Shown here: positions 53,330 through 62,651 of the stretch, one piece after another
Numbering within the stretch: position 1 is the stretch's first letter
Layout of the letters: each line of letters opens with the position of its first letter
Assembly: GCA_964576515.1 (NCBI GenBank)
Contig: CAZNUW010000013.1
Location: forward strand, 62,001 to 126,000
Direction: 5' to 3'
Length of the DNA stretch: 64,000 bases
Source: SHVO01 sp964576515
GTDB taxonomy: Bacteria; Pseudomonadota; Alphaproteobacteria; Rhodospirillales; Rhodospirillaceae
Program-made: the position numbers and the translations under genes
Notes under the pieces: generated by a model
Database searches by the model: none
What the model was told of the DNA's origin: nothing
Seen by the model: the letters and a program-made list of their open reading frames with translations, nothing else

Positions 53330-54475
53330 ATGGCCAGTTCGCAAGACAACTCTCGAGAGCCCTCGAGCAGACCGTTTATGGGTTTTGGCGGCATGACCGC
53401 CGAACCTGTCAGCGCGCCCGTGGGGCCGACCGAACTTGGCAAGCTTCTGTGCGCGACGCGTATGCGTTTGGGCAAGGACCTGCAACGCATCGCCGGCGTC
53501 CTTCATATTCGTTACAACTATCTCGTCGCGATCGAGGACGGACGTTACGAGGATTTGCCGGGACAGGCCTACGCGATCGGTTTCGTACGCGCTTATGCCG
53601 ATCACCTTGGGTTGGACGGCGACGAGATCGTCCGGCGCTATAAGGAAGAAAGTGCGGGCGTAAAGCACAAGTCGGCTTTTGAGTTTCAGATGCCGACGTC
53701 GGACTCGGCGCTTCCGTCGGGTACGCTGCTGCTGATCGCGGTGGTTGCGGGCATGGTGATCTACGGCGCCTGGTATTCCATCGCCGGTTCGGATCGCACC
53801 GCTGTGGAACTGATCCAGGAGGTTCCCGACAGGCTGGCCGCGATCGCGAATCCTGAAACGATCCAAGCGGCGCTGCCGGTGACCGCGACCGATCCCGCAT
53901 CGTCAGAAACCACCTCCGCCGTCGACGAAGCCGACGCCGCGGGGCTCCCCGACGAAGCCATGGCCCCGATCGCGCCGGAGGCCGGCGCCGATGTGGCGGC
54001 ATTGCCAGGAATGCCCGCGACGGAACCGCCCCCCGCCGCCGCGCAACCGCAACGAACCGATGTGATCGAACTGCGCGCGAAGGCCGATGTTTGGATCACG
54101 CTGCGCGATCCGAAGCAGACCGAGCGTACCCAATTCCTGCGCAAGGACGAGGTGCTGCGTCTGCCGGGACAAGGCATCACGACCCTGGTGACGGCGAATG
54201 CCGCCGATCTGGAGATTCTTGTGAATGGACGCCCAATGCCGCCCTTGGATGCGGGGCTGTTCGCGCGCGGTGTCGCGCTGGATCCTGAAAAACTAAAGGC
54301 CGCCGCGCCCGCAGGGACCGCGCCAGCTGGGACCACGCCGGCGGCCGTCCAATCGGCCCCAGGTACGTCACCCGCCGCCCCGGCGGCCGGCCAAACACCG
54401 GCAAAACCGGCGGCCCCGGCCCCGACCGTTCCGGCGTCCGCGCCGGCCGCAGCGCCAACGCCTTCAACCAATTAG
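53330..54475 (+). CDS. RodZ-like helix-turn-helix membrane protein
   Basis: The 381-residue protein has an N-terminal HTH of the RodZ type (about 33-105, LRIAGVLHIRYNYLVAIEDG-like with QAYAIGFVRAYA), one membrane helix (about 128-148), a Pro/Ala-rich linker, a DUF4115 beta domain (about 240-315, ELRAKADVWITLRD) and a long Ala/Pro tail. RodZ ties MreB filaments to the membrane and controls cell shape. A gene of this kind before ispG is usual in alphaproteobacteria. Confidence 0.85.
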   Translation: MASSQDNSREPSSRPFMGFGGMTAEPVSAPVGPTELGKLLCATRMRLGKDLQRIAGVLHIRYNYLVAIEDGRYEDLPGQAYAIGFVRAYADHLGLDGDEIVRRYKEESAGVKHKSAFEFQMPTSDSALPSGTLLLIAVVAGMVIYGAWYSIAGSDRTAVELIQEVPDRLAAIANPETIQAALPVTATDPASSETTSAVDEADAAGLPDEAMAPIAPEAGADVAALPGMPATEPPPAAAQPQRTDVIELRAKADVWITLRDPKQTERTQFLRKDEVLRLPGQGITTLVTANAADLEILVNGRPMPPLDAGLFARGVALDPEKLKAAAPAGTAPAGTTPAAVQSAPGTSPAAPAAGQTPAKPAAPAPTVPASAPAAAPTPSTN

Positions 54476-54542
54476 AGAATTGGCCGCAATCCCGGGCCCC
54501 TTGCCACTTTGGGGCGGGGGCGATTTGCTGTATAAGCCGCCC

Positions 54543-54572
54543 ATGACGACGGTTTTGAGCCGCATTCCATGA
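54543..54572 (+). other. Nine-codon mini-ORF overlapping the ispG start
   Basis: ATG 54543 opens MTTVLSRIP and its TGA overlaps the ispG ATG (ATGA). Neither start has a strong ribosome site. It may couple translation into ispG or be chance. Confidence 0.3.
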
Positions 54573-55720
54573 GCCTACGCCCGTATCGCGATATTCACCG
54601 CCGGAAGTCCCGCCAGATCCACGTTGGAAACGTGCCGGTCGGCGGCGGCGCGCCCATCAGCGTGCAGACGATGACGAACACGCTGACGCATGACGTGGAC
54701 GGAACGGTGGCGCAGGTCCGCGCGGCCGCGGCGGCTGGCGCGGATATCGTACGCGTGTCGTGTCCCGACGTGGAATCCACGACGGCGCTCAAGGAGATCG
54801 TCAAACAGGTGCCGGTGCCCATCGTGGCCGACATCCACTTTCACTATAAGCGCGCTATCGAAGCCGCCGAAGCCGGCGCCGCGTGCTTGCGCATCAATCC
54901 GGGTAATATCGGGTCCGCTCAGCGTGTGAAGGACGTGGTGAAGGCCGCGAAGGATCACGGCTGCTCCATGCGGATCGGCGTGAACGCGGGAAGCCTGGAA
55001 AAGCATCTTCTGGAACGCTACGGCGAGCCGTGCCCGGACGCGATGGTGGAAAGCGCGCTGGAACACGCGAAGATCCTGGAAGACAACGACTTCCGCGAAT
55101 TCAAGATCAGTGTGAAGGCGTCCGACGTTTTCCTCGCCGTGGCCGCCTATCATGCGCTGGCTGAAGCTTGCGACTATCCCCTGCACCTCGGCATCACTGA
55201 AGCCGGTGGTTTGCGCTCCGGCACGGTGAAGTCGTCGATCGGAATGGGGTCCCTGCTATGGGCCGGAATCGGCGACACGATCCGTGTATCGCTGTCCGCC
55301 GATCCGGTGGAAGAGGTGCGTGTCGGCTTCGATATGCTGAAGTCGCTCGATCTGCGTCATCGCGGTGTGCGCATCGTGTCGTGCCCGAGCTGCGCGCGTC
55401 AGGGCTTCAATGTCATCAAGACGGTGGAGATCCTCGAGCAGCGGCTGTCTCATATTTCGCAGCCGGTTTCGCTGTCGATCATCGGTTGCGTCGTGAACGG
55501 CCCGGGCGAAGCGCGTGAAACCGACATCGGTCTCACCGGTGGCGGCGGCGGCAGCCATAAAATGTATGTCGGCGGAATCGCCGACCACAACATCGACGAC
55601 GAGAGCAAAATCGACCATATCGTGAAACTGGTCGAGAAGAAGGCCGCCGAAATGGAAGCCGCGAAAGCCGCGGCCGCCCAGGCTTCTACCGGCAAGTCCG
55701 ACGCCCACGCCGCCGAGTAG
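54569..55720 (+). CDS. ispG: HMBPP synthase (MEP pathway)
   Basis: The 383-residue enzyme reduces MEcPP to HMBPP in isoprenoid synthesis using a [4Fe-4S] cluster. Cluster ligands are visible: Cys272 and Cys275 in SCPSCARQGF, Cys307 in IGCVVNGPGEA, with Glu314 as the fourth. The N-terminal barrel begins SRQIHVGNVPVGGGAPISVQ. An Ala-rich C-terminal tail extends it slightly. It sits between the rodZ-like gene and hisS. Confidence 0.96.
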   Translation: MSLRPYRDIHRRKSRQIHVGNVPVGGGAPISVQTMTNTLTHDVDGTVAQVRAAAAAGADIVRVSCPDVESTTALKEIVKQVPVPIVADIHFHYKRAIEAAEAGAACLRINPGNIGSAQRVKDVVKAAKDHGCSMRIGVNAGSLEKHLLERYGEPCPDAMVESALEHAKILEDNDFREFKISVKASDVFLAVAAYHALAEACDYPLHLGITEAGGLRSGTVKSSIGMGSLLWAGIGDTIRVSLSADPVEEVRVGFDMLKSLDLRHRGVRIVSCPSCARQGFNVIKTVEILEQRLSHISQPVSLSIIGCVVNGPGEARETDIGLTGGGGGSHKMYVGGIADHNIDDESKIDHIVKLVEKKAAEMEAAKAAAAQASTGKSDAHAAE

Positions 55721-55772
55721 CGGGCCGTCCGGCCCATATCCCTCGTTTCGCCAATCATGGAAACGCGCCCCA

Positions 55773-57020
55773 GTGTCCAATCTTCAATCCGTTCGCGGCA
55801 CCCACGACCTTCTGTTCGATGACATCCTGCGTCATCGGCACGTGGAAGAGGTCGCCTTCAAGGTCGCGCAACGCTACGGGTACGGCGAGATCGCAACGCC
55901 CGTGTTCGAGTTCACGGAAGTCTTCACGCGCACGCTGGGCGGTACTTCCGACATCGTCACGAAGGAGATGTACACCTTCGAGACAAAGGGCGGCGAACGC
56001 ATCACCCTGCGCCCCGAAGGGACGGCCGGCGTCGCGCGCGCCTTCATCGAGGGCGGTTTGGCGCAGCAAACGCCGCTGAAATTCTTCTACCGGGGGCCGA
56101 TGTTTCGTCACGAGCGCCCGCAGAAAGGGCGTCAGCGACAGTTTCATCAGATCGGTATTGAGTTGCTTGGCGTTCCCGGTCCGCAGGCCGACGTGGAATC
56201 CATCGCGCTCGGTCATCACATCCTGACCGAATTGGATCTTAACGGCGCGGTTGCCCTTCAACTGAACTCGTTGGGAGACCCCGAAAGCCGGGCGGCCTAT
56301 CGCGACGTCCTGGTGAACTTCCTGTCGGCGCGCAAAGATAAACTGTCGGCGGAAAGCCTCGATCGGTTGGAGCGCAACCCGATGCGTATCCTCGATTCAA
56401 AGGATCCGGGCGACCGCGCGGCCGTGGCGGAAGCGCCGCGCCTGTCGGAATACCTGAATGAAACCTCGCGCGTGTTCTTCGACAAGGTGAAGGCCGGGTT
56501 GGATGCGCAAGGCATTCCGTACACGATCAATCCCGCGCTGGTGCGGGGCCTCGACTACTACTGCCATACGGCGTTCGAGTTCACGACCGACGCGCTGGGC
56601 GCGCAAGGCACCGTGATGGGGGGCGGGCGTTATGACGGGCTGATCGGCCAGATGGGCGGACCGGCTACGCCGGGCGTCGGCTGGGCCGCGGGTATCGAGC
56701 GCCTGTCCATGCTGTTGAAAGCGACACCGGAAGCGCCGCGTCCTATTGCCCTGATCCCGGTGAGCGAAGCGGAGGAGGCCGTCATTCTCGGTCTGGCCGC
56801 GCGTTTGCGTAAAGCCGGTTTCATCATCGATGTCGGCTACAGCGGAAATATGAAAAAGCGCATGAACCGCGCCGATAAGATCAAAGCCGCCGCGGCGGTG
56901 ATCGTCGGCGGTGACGAAGCCCGCGACGGCAATGCGACGGTCCGCGACCTGACGACCGGCGCGCAGTCCGTCGTCCCCCAGAACACCCTAGAGACGGCGC
57001 TGGCCGCATACAAATCATGA
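55773..57020 (+). CDS. hisS: Histidine-tRNA ligase
   Basis: The 415-residue class II synthetase charges tRNA-His. It starts VSNLQSVRGTHDLLFDD at GTG 55773; a nearby ATG is in another frame. Motif 2 (FFYRGPMFRHERPQKGRQRQFHQIG, given in part), the histidine-specific VRGLDYYCHTAFEF and motif 3 GVGWAAGIERL are present, with an anticodon-binding domain behind. It overlaps prfA by 4 bp. Confidence 0.96.
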   Translation: MSNLQSVRGTHDLLFDDILRHRHVEEVAFKVAQRYGYGEIATPVFEFTEVFTRTLGGTSDIVTKEMYTFETKGGERITLRPEGTAGVARAFIEGGLAQQTPLKFFYRGPMFRHERPQKGRQRQFHQIGIELLGVPGPQADVESIALGHHILTELDLNGAVALQLNSLGDPESRAAYRDVLVNFLSARKDKLSAESLDRLERNPMRILDSKDPGDRAAVAEAPRLSEYLNETSRVFFDKVKAGLDAQGIPYTINPALVRGLDYYCHTAFEFTTDALGAQGTVMGGGRYDGLIGQMGGPATPGVGWAAGIERLSMLLKATPEAPRPIALIPVSEAEEAVILGLAARLRKAGFIIDVGYSGNMKKRMNRADKIKAAAAVIVGGDEARDGNATVRDLTTGAQSVVPQNTLETALAAYKS

Positions 57021-58078
57021 GTTTTGACGAAAATCTGAGCCGGCTGCTTGGCCGCTACGACGAATTGCAGGCGTTGATGATCGACGCCTCGGGCCAAAAG
57101 TTCGCCCAGCTTTCCAAGGAATTCTCCGACATCGGCCCGGTCGTCGAGGAGATCCAAACACTGCGCCGTCTGCAGAAGGAATTCGAGGACGCGAAAGCGC
57201 TGGTGGAAAGCGGCGATGCGGACATGAAGGCGATGGCGGAAGAAGAGTTCCATCGCTTGAAACCGTTGGTCGCGGAGCAGGAACAGAAGGTGCAAGTCGC
57301 CCTGATCCCCAAGGATGAGGCCGACGCCAAAAACGCGATCCTGGAAGTGCGCGCCGGGACGGGCGGCGAGGAAGCCGCGCTGTTCGCGGCCGAACTGTTC
57401 CGCATGTATGAGCGTTATGCCGGCCAGAAGGGATGGAAGTTCCAGATCGTCGATCTGAACGAGACCGGGTTGGGCGGATTCAAGGAAGCCATCGCTAACG
57501 TATCCGGCCGCAACGTGTTCGCGCGTTTGAAGTTCGAATCCGGCGTGCACCGGGTGCAGCGCGTGCCGGAAACCGAAGGCAGCGGCCGCGTACACACGTC
57601 GGCGGCAACCGTCGCGGTGATGCCCGAAGCCGAGGAAGTCGACATCGAGATCAATCCGGACGACTTGCGCATTGAAACGATGCGTTCGCAGGGCGCCGGC
57701 GGTCAGCACGTCAATAAAACCGAGAGCGCGGTCCGCATCACCCATATCCCGACCGGTTTCTTCGTGAAGTGCCAGGAAGAAAAGTCGCAGCACAAGAACC
57801 GCGACCGCGCCATGAGCATCCTGCGCGCGCGTCTTTATGACGTGAAACGCCAGGCGGTCGACGCCGCGCGCGCCGCCGATCGCAAAAGCAAGGTTGGCAG
57901 CGGCGACCGTTCGGAGCGCATCCGGACCTATAATTTTCCGCAAGGCCGCGTCACCGATCATCGAATCAACCTGACTCTCTACAATATCCATGAGGTGATG
58001 GAGGGCGGCGGGCTCGATTCGTTGGTCGATGCCCTGACGGCCGAAGATCAGGCCGAACGTCTGGCGGCGTTGAACTGA
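57017..58078 (+). CDS. prfA: Peptide chain release factor 1
   Basis: The 353-residue factor ends translation at UAA and UAG. GAGGQHVNK carries the GGQ that triggers peptide release; its Gln is methylated by PrmC, encoded next. The decoding domain near VRITHIPTG and HRVQRVPETEGSGRVHTS is typical. PETE fits the RF1 PxT-like loop region nearby. It overlaps hisS (ATGA) and leads prmC by 10 bp. Confidence 0.96.
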   Translation: MSFDENLSRLLGRYDELQALMIDASGQKFAQLSKEFSDIGPVVEEIQTLRRLQKEFEDAKALVESGDADMKAMAEEEFHRLKPLVAEQEQKVQVALIPKDEADAKNAILEVRAGTGGEEAALFAAELFRMYERYAGQKGWKFQIVDLNETGLGGFKEAIANVSGRNVFARLKFESGVHRVQRVPETEGSGRVHTSAATVAVMPEAEEVDIEINPDDLRIETMRSQGAGGQHVNKTESAVRITHIPTGFFVKCQEEKSQHKNRDRAMSILRARLYDVKRQAVDAARAADRKSKVGSGDRSERIRTYNFPQGRVTDHRINLTLYNIHEVMEGGGLDSLVDALTAEDQAERLAALN

Positions 58079-58088
58079 GTTCGCCGGC

Positions 58089-58946
58089 ATGGCCGAAGAC
58101 ATGACCATCGGCCGCGCCGTCAACGCATTGACCGCTCAATTCACGGCGGCGGGGTTCGATACGCCGCGGCTGGATGCGCGCATCCTGGTGGGACACGTCG
58201 CAAACCTGACGCCATCGCTTCTTTTCGCGCGCTCCGACCAGGTTCTCGGGCCGGAGGAGACCGCGCGGGTGTACGCGCTCGGCGCCCGCCGGATCGCGCA
58301 CGAACCGGTTTCGCGCATCCTCGGCCGCCGGGAGTTCTGGGGCCTGGAATTCGAGTTGAACGCGGGCACGCTGGATCCGCGCCCCGACACGGAGACGCTG
58401 GTTTCGGCGGCACTCGCCATGAAAGACCGATTGCCCCGGGAGGCGCGCGTCTTGGACCTCGGGACCGGAACGGGCTGCATCCTGATCGCGATCTTGTGCG
58501 AATGGGACGCCGCGCGGGGCATCGGGATCGATCAGGATCCGCGCGCGGTCGCGGCGGCGGCGAAAAATGCGCAGCGCCTCGGAATCGGACCGCGCGCTGT
58601 CTTTCAGGCCGGAAACTGGTGCGATGGGCTTACTGGGTCGTTCGATCTTATTGTCAGCAATCCACCTTACATCGCCGAGACGGAGCGCGGGGACCTGGCG
58701 CCGGACGTGCTCGACTTCGATCCCCCGGCGGCTCTGTTCGCGGGGGACGACGGCCTCGCCGCCTACCGGGCGTTGATTCCGGGCGCCAGGGACCGTCTGG
58801 CGGCCAACGGCCGGTTGGTTCTGGAGATCGGCGTCACCCAGGCAGATGCGGTCGAATCGATCCTGGAAAAGAACGGGTTGGGCGTCGAATCGCGGGTTCC
58901 CGACCTTTCCGGTCGAACCCGAGCCCTGGTTGCCCGTTCCGGCTGA
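58089..58946 (+). CDS. prmC: Release-factor glutamine methyltransferase
   Basis: The 285-residue enzyme methylates the Gln of the GGQ motif in RF1 and RF2. NPPY at 191-194 binds the target Gln; VLDLGTGTGCILI binds SAM; the N-terminal helical domain and FWGLEFELNAGTLDPRPDTE are typical. It follows its substrate gene prfA. Confidence 0.94.
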   Translation: MAEDMTIGRAVNALTAQFTAAGFDTPRLDARILVGHVANLTPSLLFARSDQVLGPEETARVYALGARRIAHEPVSRILGRREFWGLEFELNAGTLDPRPDTETLVSAALAMKDRLPREARVLDLGTGTGCILIAILCEWDAARGIGIDQDPRAVAAAAKNAQRLGIGPRAVFQAGNWCDGLTGSFDLIVSNPPYIAETERGDLAPDVLDFDPPAALFAGDDGLAAYRALIPGARDRLAANGRLVLEIGVTQADAVESILEKNGLGVESRVPDLSGRTRALVARSG

Positions 58947-59212
58947 TTTCCTTGGAAAACAAGGCCGCACTCGTCATAAAAAAGGCTTGGACAACGCCCC
59001 TTGGGACACTAGATTTGAGGGCGAAGAGCGAAATTCCATTGTCCAATAAGGATACGGCCTCGGGGTTCGAGGCAGCGAATTTCGCGGAAACGGCGGTTGG
59101 AGTTACCGCCGACGTGCCACCCCCAAAAAAAGCCGTGCTGCCGTGGTCTCTCGCCACGTCATCAATTGAGGGCGGGCGTCACGACCGGGGGCTTTTCGTT
59201 TTAACTGATTGA

Positions 59213-59842
59213 ATGAACAATAAGCAGAATCACATGAAGGGACGTCAACGCGGACGTAACGGTGGCGGCGGAAAACCGCGTCCCCCGGGCCGCAATCCAA
59301 ACTTCGACGGCAACAACAACCGGCCGCGCGGCAATGCGCAGCAACTGATGGAAAAATATCTTGCCTTGGCCCGTGACGCGACGTCGGCCGGCGACCGCGT
59401 CCTGGCCGAAAACTATTTCCAGCATGCCGACCACTACTACCGGGTGCTCAACGCGCGCTTCGAGCAGCAGAACGGCCAGCAGCGCCGGTTTGACGGCGGT
59501 CAGGGGCACGACAACCGCGACCGTCAGGGTAACTACGGCAATGGTCAGTCCTACGAAGGCGATCACCAGCCGCAGCACACGACGGGCGGTTATCAGCAGC
59601 AACAGCCGCAACACCACAATGCGCCGCCCGAGGCGGAGCCGCACCACGGCAACGAGGCCGAGATCGCGCTGCCCGCAGGCATTTTGGGTGACGCTCAGCC
59701 GGTTGCCGCTGAAACGCAGGAGCCGCAAGAAGCTCCGGAAGCCCAGGACGGCGGCGGTGAAAGCCGCGGACGTCAGGGCGGAGGCCGCCGCCGCCGCGGC
59801 CGTGGCGACCGTTCGTTCGCGAACGCCAGCGCCGGCGAATAA
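59213..59842 (+). CDS. DUF4167-family protein
   Basis: The 209-residue protein has a basic Gly/Arg-rich start, the conserved helix pair NAQQLMEKYLALARDATSAG and ENYFQHADHYYRVLN, then low-complexity Gln/Gly/His-rich sequence and a GGRRRRGRGDR end. DUF4167 proteins are alphaproteobacterial and probably bind RNA, judged from the RG-rich ends. The place between prmC and clpB is conserved. The 266 bp before it hold no clear gene. Confidence 0.9.
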   Translation: MNNKQNHMKGRQRGRNGGGGKPRPPGRNPNFDGNNNRPRGNAQQLMEKYLALARDATSAGDRVLAENYFQHADHYYRVLNARFEQQNGQQRRFDGGQGHDNRDRQGNYGNGQSYEGDHQPQHTTGGYQQQQPQHHNAPPEAEPHHGNEAEIALPAGILGDAQPVAAETQEPQEAPEAQDGGGESRGRQGGGRRRRGRGDRSFANASAGE

Positions 59843-59848
59843 CAGGGC

Positions 59849-59872
59849 CGCCCGGGCACGTTAGCCCGGGCG
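59849..59872. other. GC-rich stem-loop after DUF4167
   Basis: CGCCCGGGC (59849-59857) pairs with GCCCGGGCG (59864-59872), with a 6-nt loop. There is no T-run, so it may be a stability element or a factor-dependent stop site. Confidence 0.5.
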
Positions 59873-59915
59873 CCCGTAAGTATCGGGAAACGATGGAATA
59901 TCCTACCCTGCACCC

Positions 59916-59944
59916 CTTGAACGGGTGCGGGGCGGTCCCACATT
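59916..59944 (+). promoter_or_regulatory. Heat-shock (sigma-32) promoter candidate for clpB
   Basis: CTTGAA at 59916-59921 and CCCACATT at 59937-59944 with 15 bp between resemble the sigma-32 pattern CTTGAA-N13-15-CCCCATNT. It lies about 47 bp before the clpB ATG, where a heat-shock promoter is expected. Confidence 0.5.
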
Positions 59945-59990
59945 ACCTGGGAGCCGGCTGAGACACCTGGACCGGAGTGAGGACCGACGT

Positions 59991-62576
59991 ATGGATATGG
60001 AAAAGTTCACCGACCGCGCCCGCGGCTTCCTGCAAGCCGCGCAGACGATCGCACTGCGTGAGAATCATCAGCAAATTACGTCCGAGCACCTTCTGAAGGC
60101 GTTGCTGGACGACAAGGAAGGTCTGGCGTCGCAACTCATCACGGCCGGAGGCGGTGACGCTCCGCGCGCTTTGCGGGAGACCGAGGCGGAGGTAAAAAAA
60201 CTGCCCCGGGTCGAGGGGCGCAACACGCAGATGTATATGGCGCAGGACTTGACGCGCCTTCTGGATGCCGCGACCCAGGCCGCCGAGAAGGCGGGCGACA
60301 CCTACGTCACCGCGGAATACCTCTTGCTGGCTCTTGTGTTGAGCAAGACGCCCGCCGGCCAAATCCTGAAGAACGCCGGCGTGACGCCGATGGGCTTGAA
60401 CAAAGCCATCGCGGAGCTGCGCAAGGGCCGTAAAGCCGAAACCTCGGGCGCGGAAGATCAGTACGACGCCTTGAAAAAATACGCCCGCGACCTGACGGAA
60501 GCTGCGCGTGAAGGGAAATTGGATCCGGTTATCGGTCGCGACGAGGAGATTCGCCGGACGGTCCAGGTCCTATCGCGCCGCACGAAGAACAATCCGGTGC
60601 TGATCGGTGAGCCGGGGGTGGGTAAGACCGCGATCGTCGAAGGTCTGGCCTTGCGAATCGTCAACGGCGATGTGCCCGAAAGCCTGAAAGACAAGAAACT
60701 CCTGGCGCTCGATCTCGGATCGTTGATCGCCGGGGCAAAATTCCGCGGCGAATTCGAGGAACGGTTGAAGGCCGTGCTGAACGAAGTCACGGCGGCGGCC
60801 GGACAGATCGTTCTTTTCATCGACGAAATGCACACCCTCGTTGGGGCGGGAAAGGCGGACGGCGCGATGGATGCGTCGAATCTGCTGAAACCCGCGCTCG
60901 CGCGCGGGGAGTTACACTGCGTAGGGGCGACGACTCTCGACGAATACCGCAAGCACGTCGAAAAGGACGCCGCACTCGCGCGCCGGTTCCAACCCGTATT
61001 TGTGAGCGAGCCCACGGTCGAGGATACGATATCGATTCTGCGCGGCATCAAGGAGAAGTACGAGCTTCATCACGGCGTGCGAATCGCCGACAGCGCGCTG
61101 GTGTCGGCCGCGACCCTGTCGAATCGCTACATCACCGACCGCTTCTTGCCCGATAAGGCCATCGATTTGATGGACGAGGCGGCGAGCCGCCTGCGGATGC
61201 AGGTGGACTCAAAGCCCGAGGAACTCGACGAGCTCGACCGGCGAATCGTTCAGTTGAAGATCGAGCGCGAGGCGTTGAAGAAGGAAAAGGACGAAGCGTC
61301 GCGGGACCGACTGGGCAAACTGGACATCGAACTTCGCGACCTCGAATCGAAGGCGGCCGACCTGACGCAGCGTTGGCAGGCGGAAAAAGCGAAACTGGCC
61401 GGCGATACGAAGGTGAAGGAAGAGCTGGAACACGCACGCCAGGAGCTGGATCAGGCCTTGCGGCGGAGCGAATACGAGCGCGCGGGTCGCTTGCAACACC
61501 AAGTGATCCCTCATCTCGAGGAACAATTGAAAGCCGCCGAATCGCGCAGCGGCGGCATGGTGTCGGAAGAAGTGCTGCCCGAGCACATTGCGCAGGTCGT
61601 CTCGCGTTGGACCGGCATCCCTGTGGACAAAATGCTGGAAGGCCAGCGCGAAAAGCTGCTGCAGATGGAAGCCGAGCTTGGAAAGCGCGTGGTGGGCCAG
61701 AAAGAAGCGATTGAAGCCGTCGCGAACGCGGTGCGCCGCAGCCGCGCGGGACTTCAGGATCCGAATCGGCCGATGGGGTCGTTCCTGTTCCTAGGTCCCA
61801 CGGGCGTCGGCAAGACGGAACTCACCAAGGCGCTGGCGTCGTTCCTGTTCGACGACGAAAGCGCGATGGTGCGAATCGATATGTCCGAGTTCATGGAAAA
61901 ACATTCGGTGTCGCGCCTGATCGGCGCGCCGCCCGGATACGTGGGCTACGACGAAGGCGGCGCGCTGACCGAAGCGGTGCGCCGGCGGCCCTATCAGGTT
62001 GTGCTGTTCGACGAGGTGGAGAAGGCGCATCCGGACGTTTTCAACGTGCTTTTGCAGGTGTTGGACGACGGACGCCTGACGGACGGGCAGGGGCGCACAG
62101 TCGATTTCAAGAACACACTGATCGTACTCACATCGAATCTCGGGGCCGACATCCTGGCGAATCAGGGCGAAGGCGAGGATTCGAGCGCGGTGCGCGATCA
62201 GGTGATGGAACGCGTGCGCGCGGCGTTCCGGCCCGAATTCCTGAACCGCTTGGACGAAATCCTGCTGTTCCACCGCCTGTTCAAGGCGCAGATGTCGCGA
62301 ATCGTCGAGATCCAGATCGCGCGGCTGGCGAAACGTCTGCTGGACCGCAACATCACGCTCGACCTGGATGAAAAGGCGGGCGCCTGGCTGGCGGAGAAAG
62401 GGTACGATCCCGTTTATGGCGCGCGTCCGTTGAAGCGCGTCATCCAACGTTATCTGGAGAATCCGCTGGCGCTGGCGGTGCTCGACGGACGAATCGGCGA
62501 CGGCGCGACGGTCGCGATCTCCGCCGGCGAAGACGGCCTCGTCATCGACGGCCAGAAGATCAAGGTGAACGCCTAA
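59991..62576 (+). CDS. clpB: Disaggregase chaperone ClpB
   Basis: The 861-residue hexameric AAA+ enzyme pulls proteins out of aggregates with DnaK. Order: N-terminal Clp_N domain (MEKFTDRARGFLQAAQ start), AAA1 with GEPGVGKT, a long coiled-coil middle domain (about 405-525) that marks ClpB against ClpA, AAA2 with GPTGVGKT, and the D2 small domain. ATG 59991 has GGAGTGAGG upstream; a longer frame upstream is rejected. Confidence 0.96.
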   Translation: MDMEKFTDRARGFLQAAQTIALRENHQQITSEHLLKALLDDKEGLASQLITAGGGDAPRALRETEAEVKKLPRVEGRNTQMYMAQDLTRLLDAATQAAEKAGDTYVTAEYLLLALVLSKTPAGQILKNAGVTPMGLNKAIAELRKGRKAETSGAEDQYDALKKYARDLTEAAREGKLDPVIGRDEEIRRTVQVLSRRTKNNPVLIGEPGVGKTAIVEGLALRIVNGDVPESLKDKKLLALDLGSLIAGAKFRGEFEERLKAVLNEVTAAAGQIVLFIDEMHTLVGAGKADGAMDASNLLKPALARGELHCVGATTLDEYRKHVEKDAALARRFQPVFVSEPTVEDTISILRGIKEKYELHHGVRIADSALVSAATLSNRYITDRFLPDKAIDLMDEAASRLRMQVDSKPEELDELDRRIVQLKIEREALKKEKDEASRDRLGKLDIELRDLESKAADLTQRWQAEKAKLAGDTKVKEELEHARQELDQALRRSEYERAGRLQHQVIPHLEEQLKAAESRSGGMVSEEVLPEHIAQVVSRWTGIPVDKMLEGQREKLLQMEAELGKRVVGQKEAIEAVANAVRRSRAGLQDPNRPMGSFLFLGPTGVGKTELTKALASFLFDDESAMVRIDMSEFMEKHSVSRLIGAPPGYVGYDEGGALTEAVRRRPYQVVLFDEVEKAHPDVFNVLLQVLDDGRLTDGQGRTVDFKNTLIVLTSNLGADILANQGEGEDSSAVRDQVMERVRAAFRPEFLNRLDEILLFHRLFKAQMSRIVEIQIARLAKRLLDRNITLDLDEKAGAWLAEKGYDPVYGARPLKRVIQRYLENPLALAVLDGRIGDGATVAISAGEDGLVIDGQKIKVNA

Positions 62577-62578
62577 AG

Positions 62579-62617
62579 CATGAACGCGATTCGCACGGCG
62601 TGCGAATCGCGTTCATG
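62579..62617. terminator. Long hairpin between clpB and the M23 gene
   Basis: A 17-bp perfect stem (62579-62595 with 62601-62617) with a CGGCG loop starts 3 bp after the clpB stop and is followed by TTT. It probably ends clpB transcription and may also stop the convergent gene. Confidence 0.75.
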
Positions 62618-62651
62618 TTTGGGATCTTAAGCCCGAAAAGAGCGAGAACGC

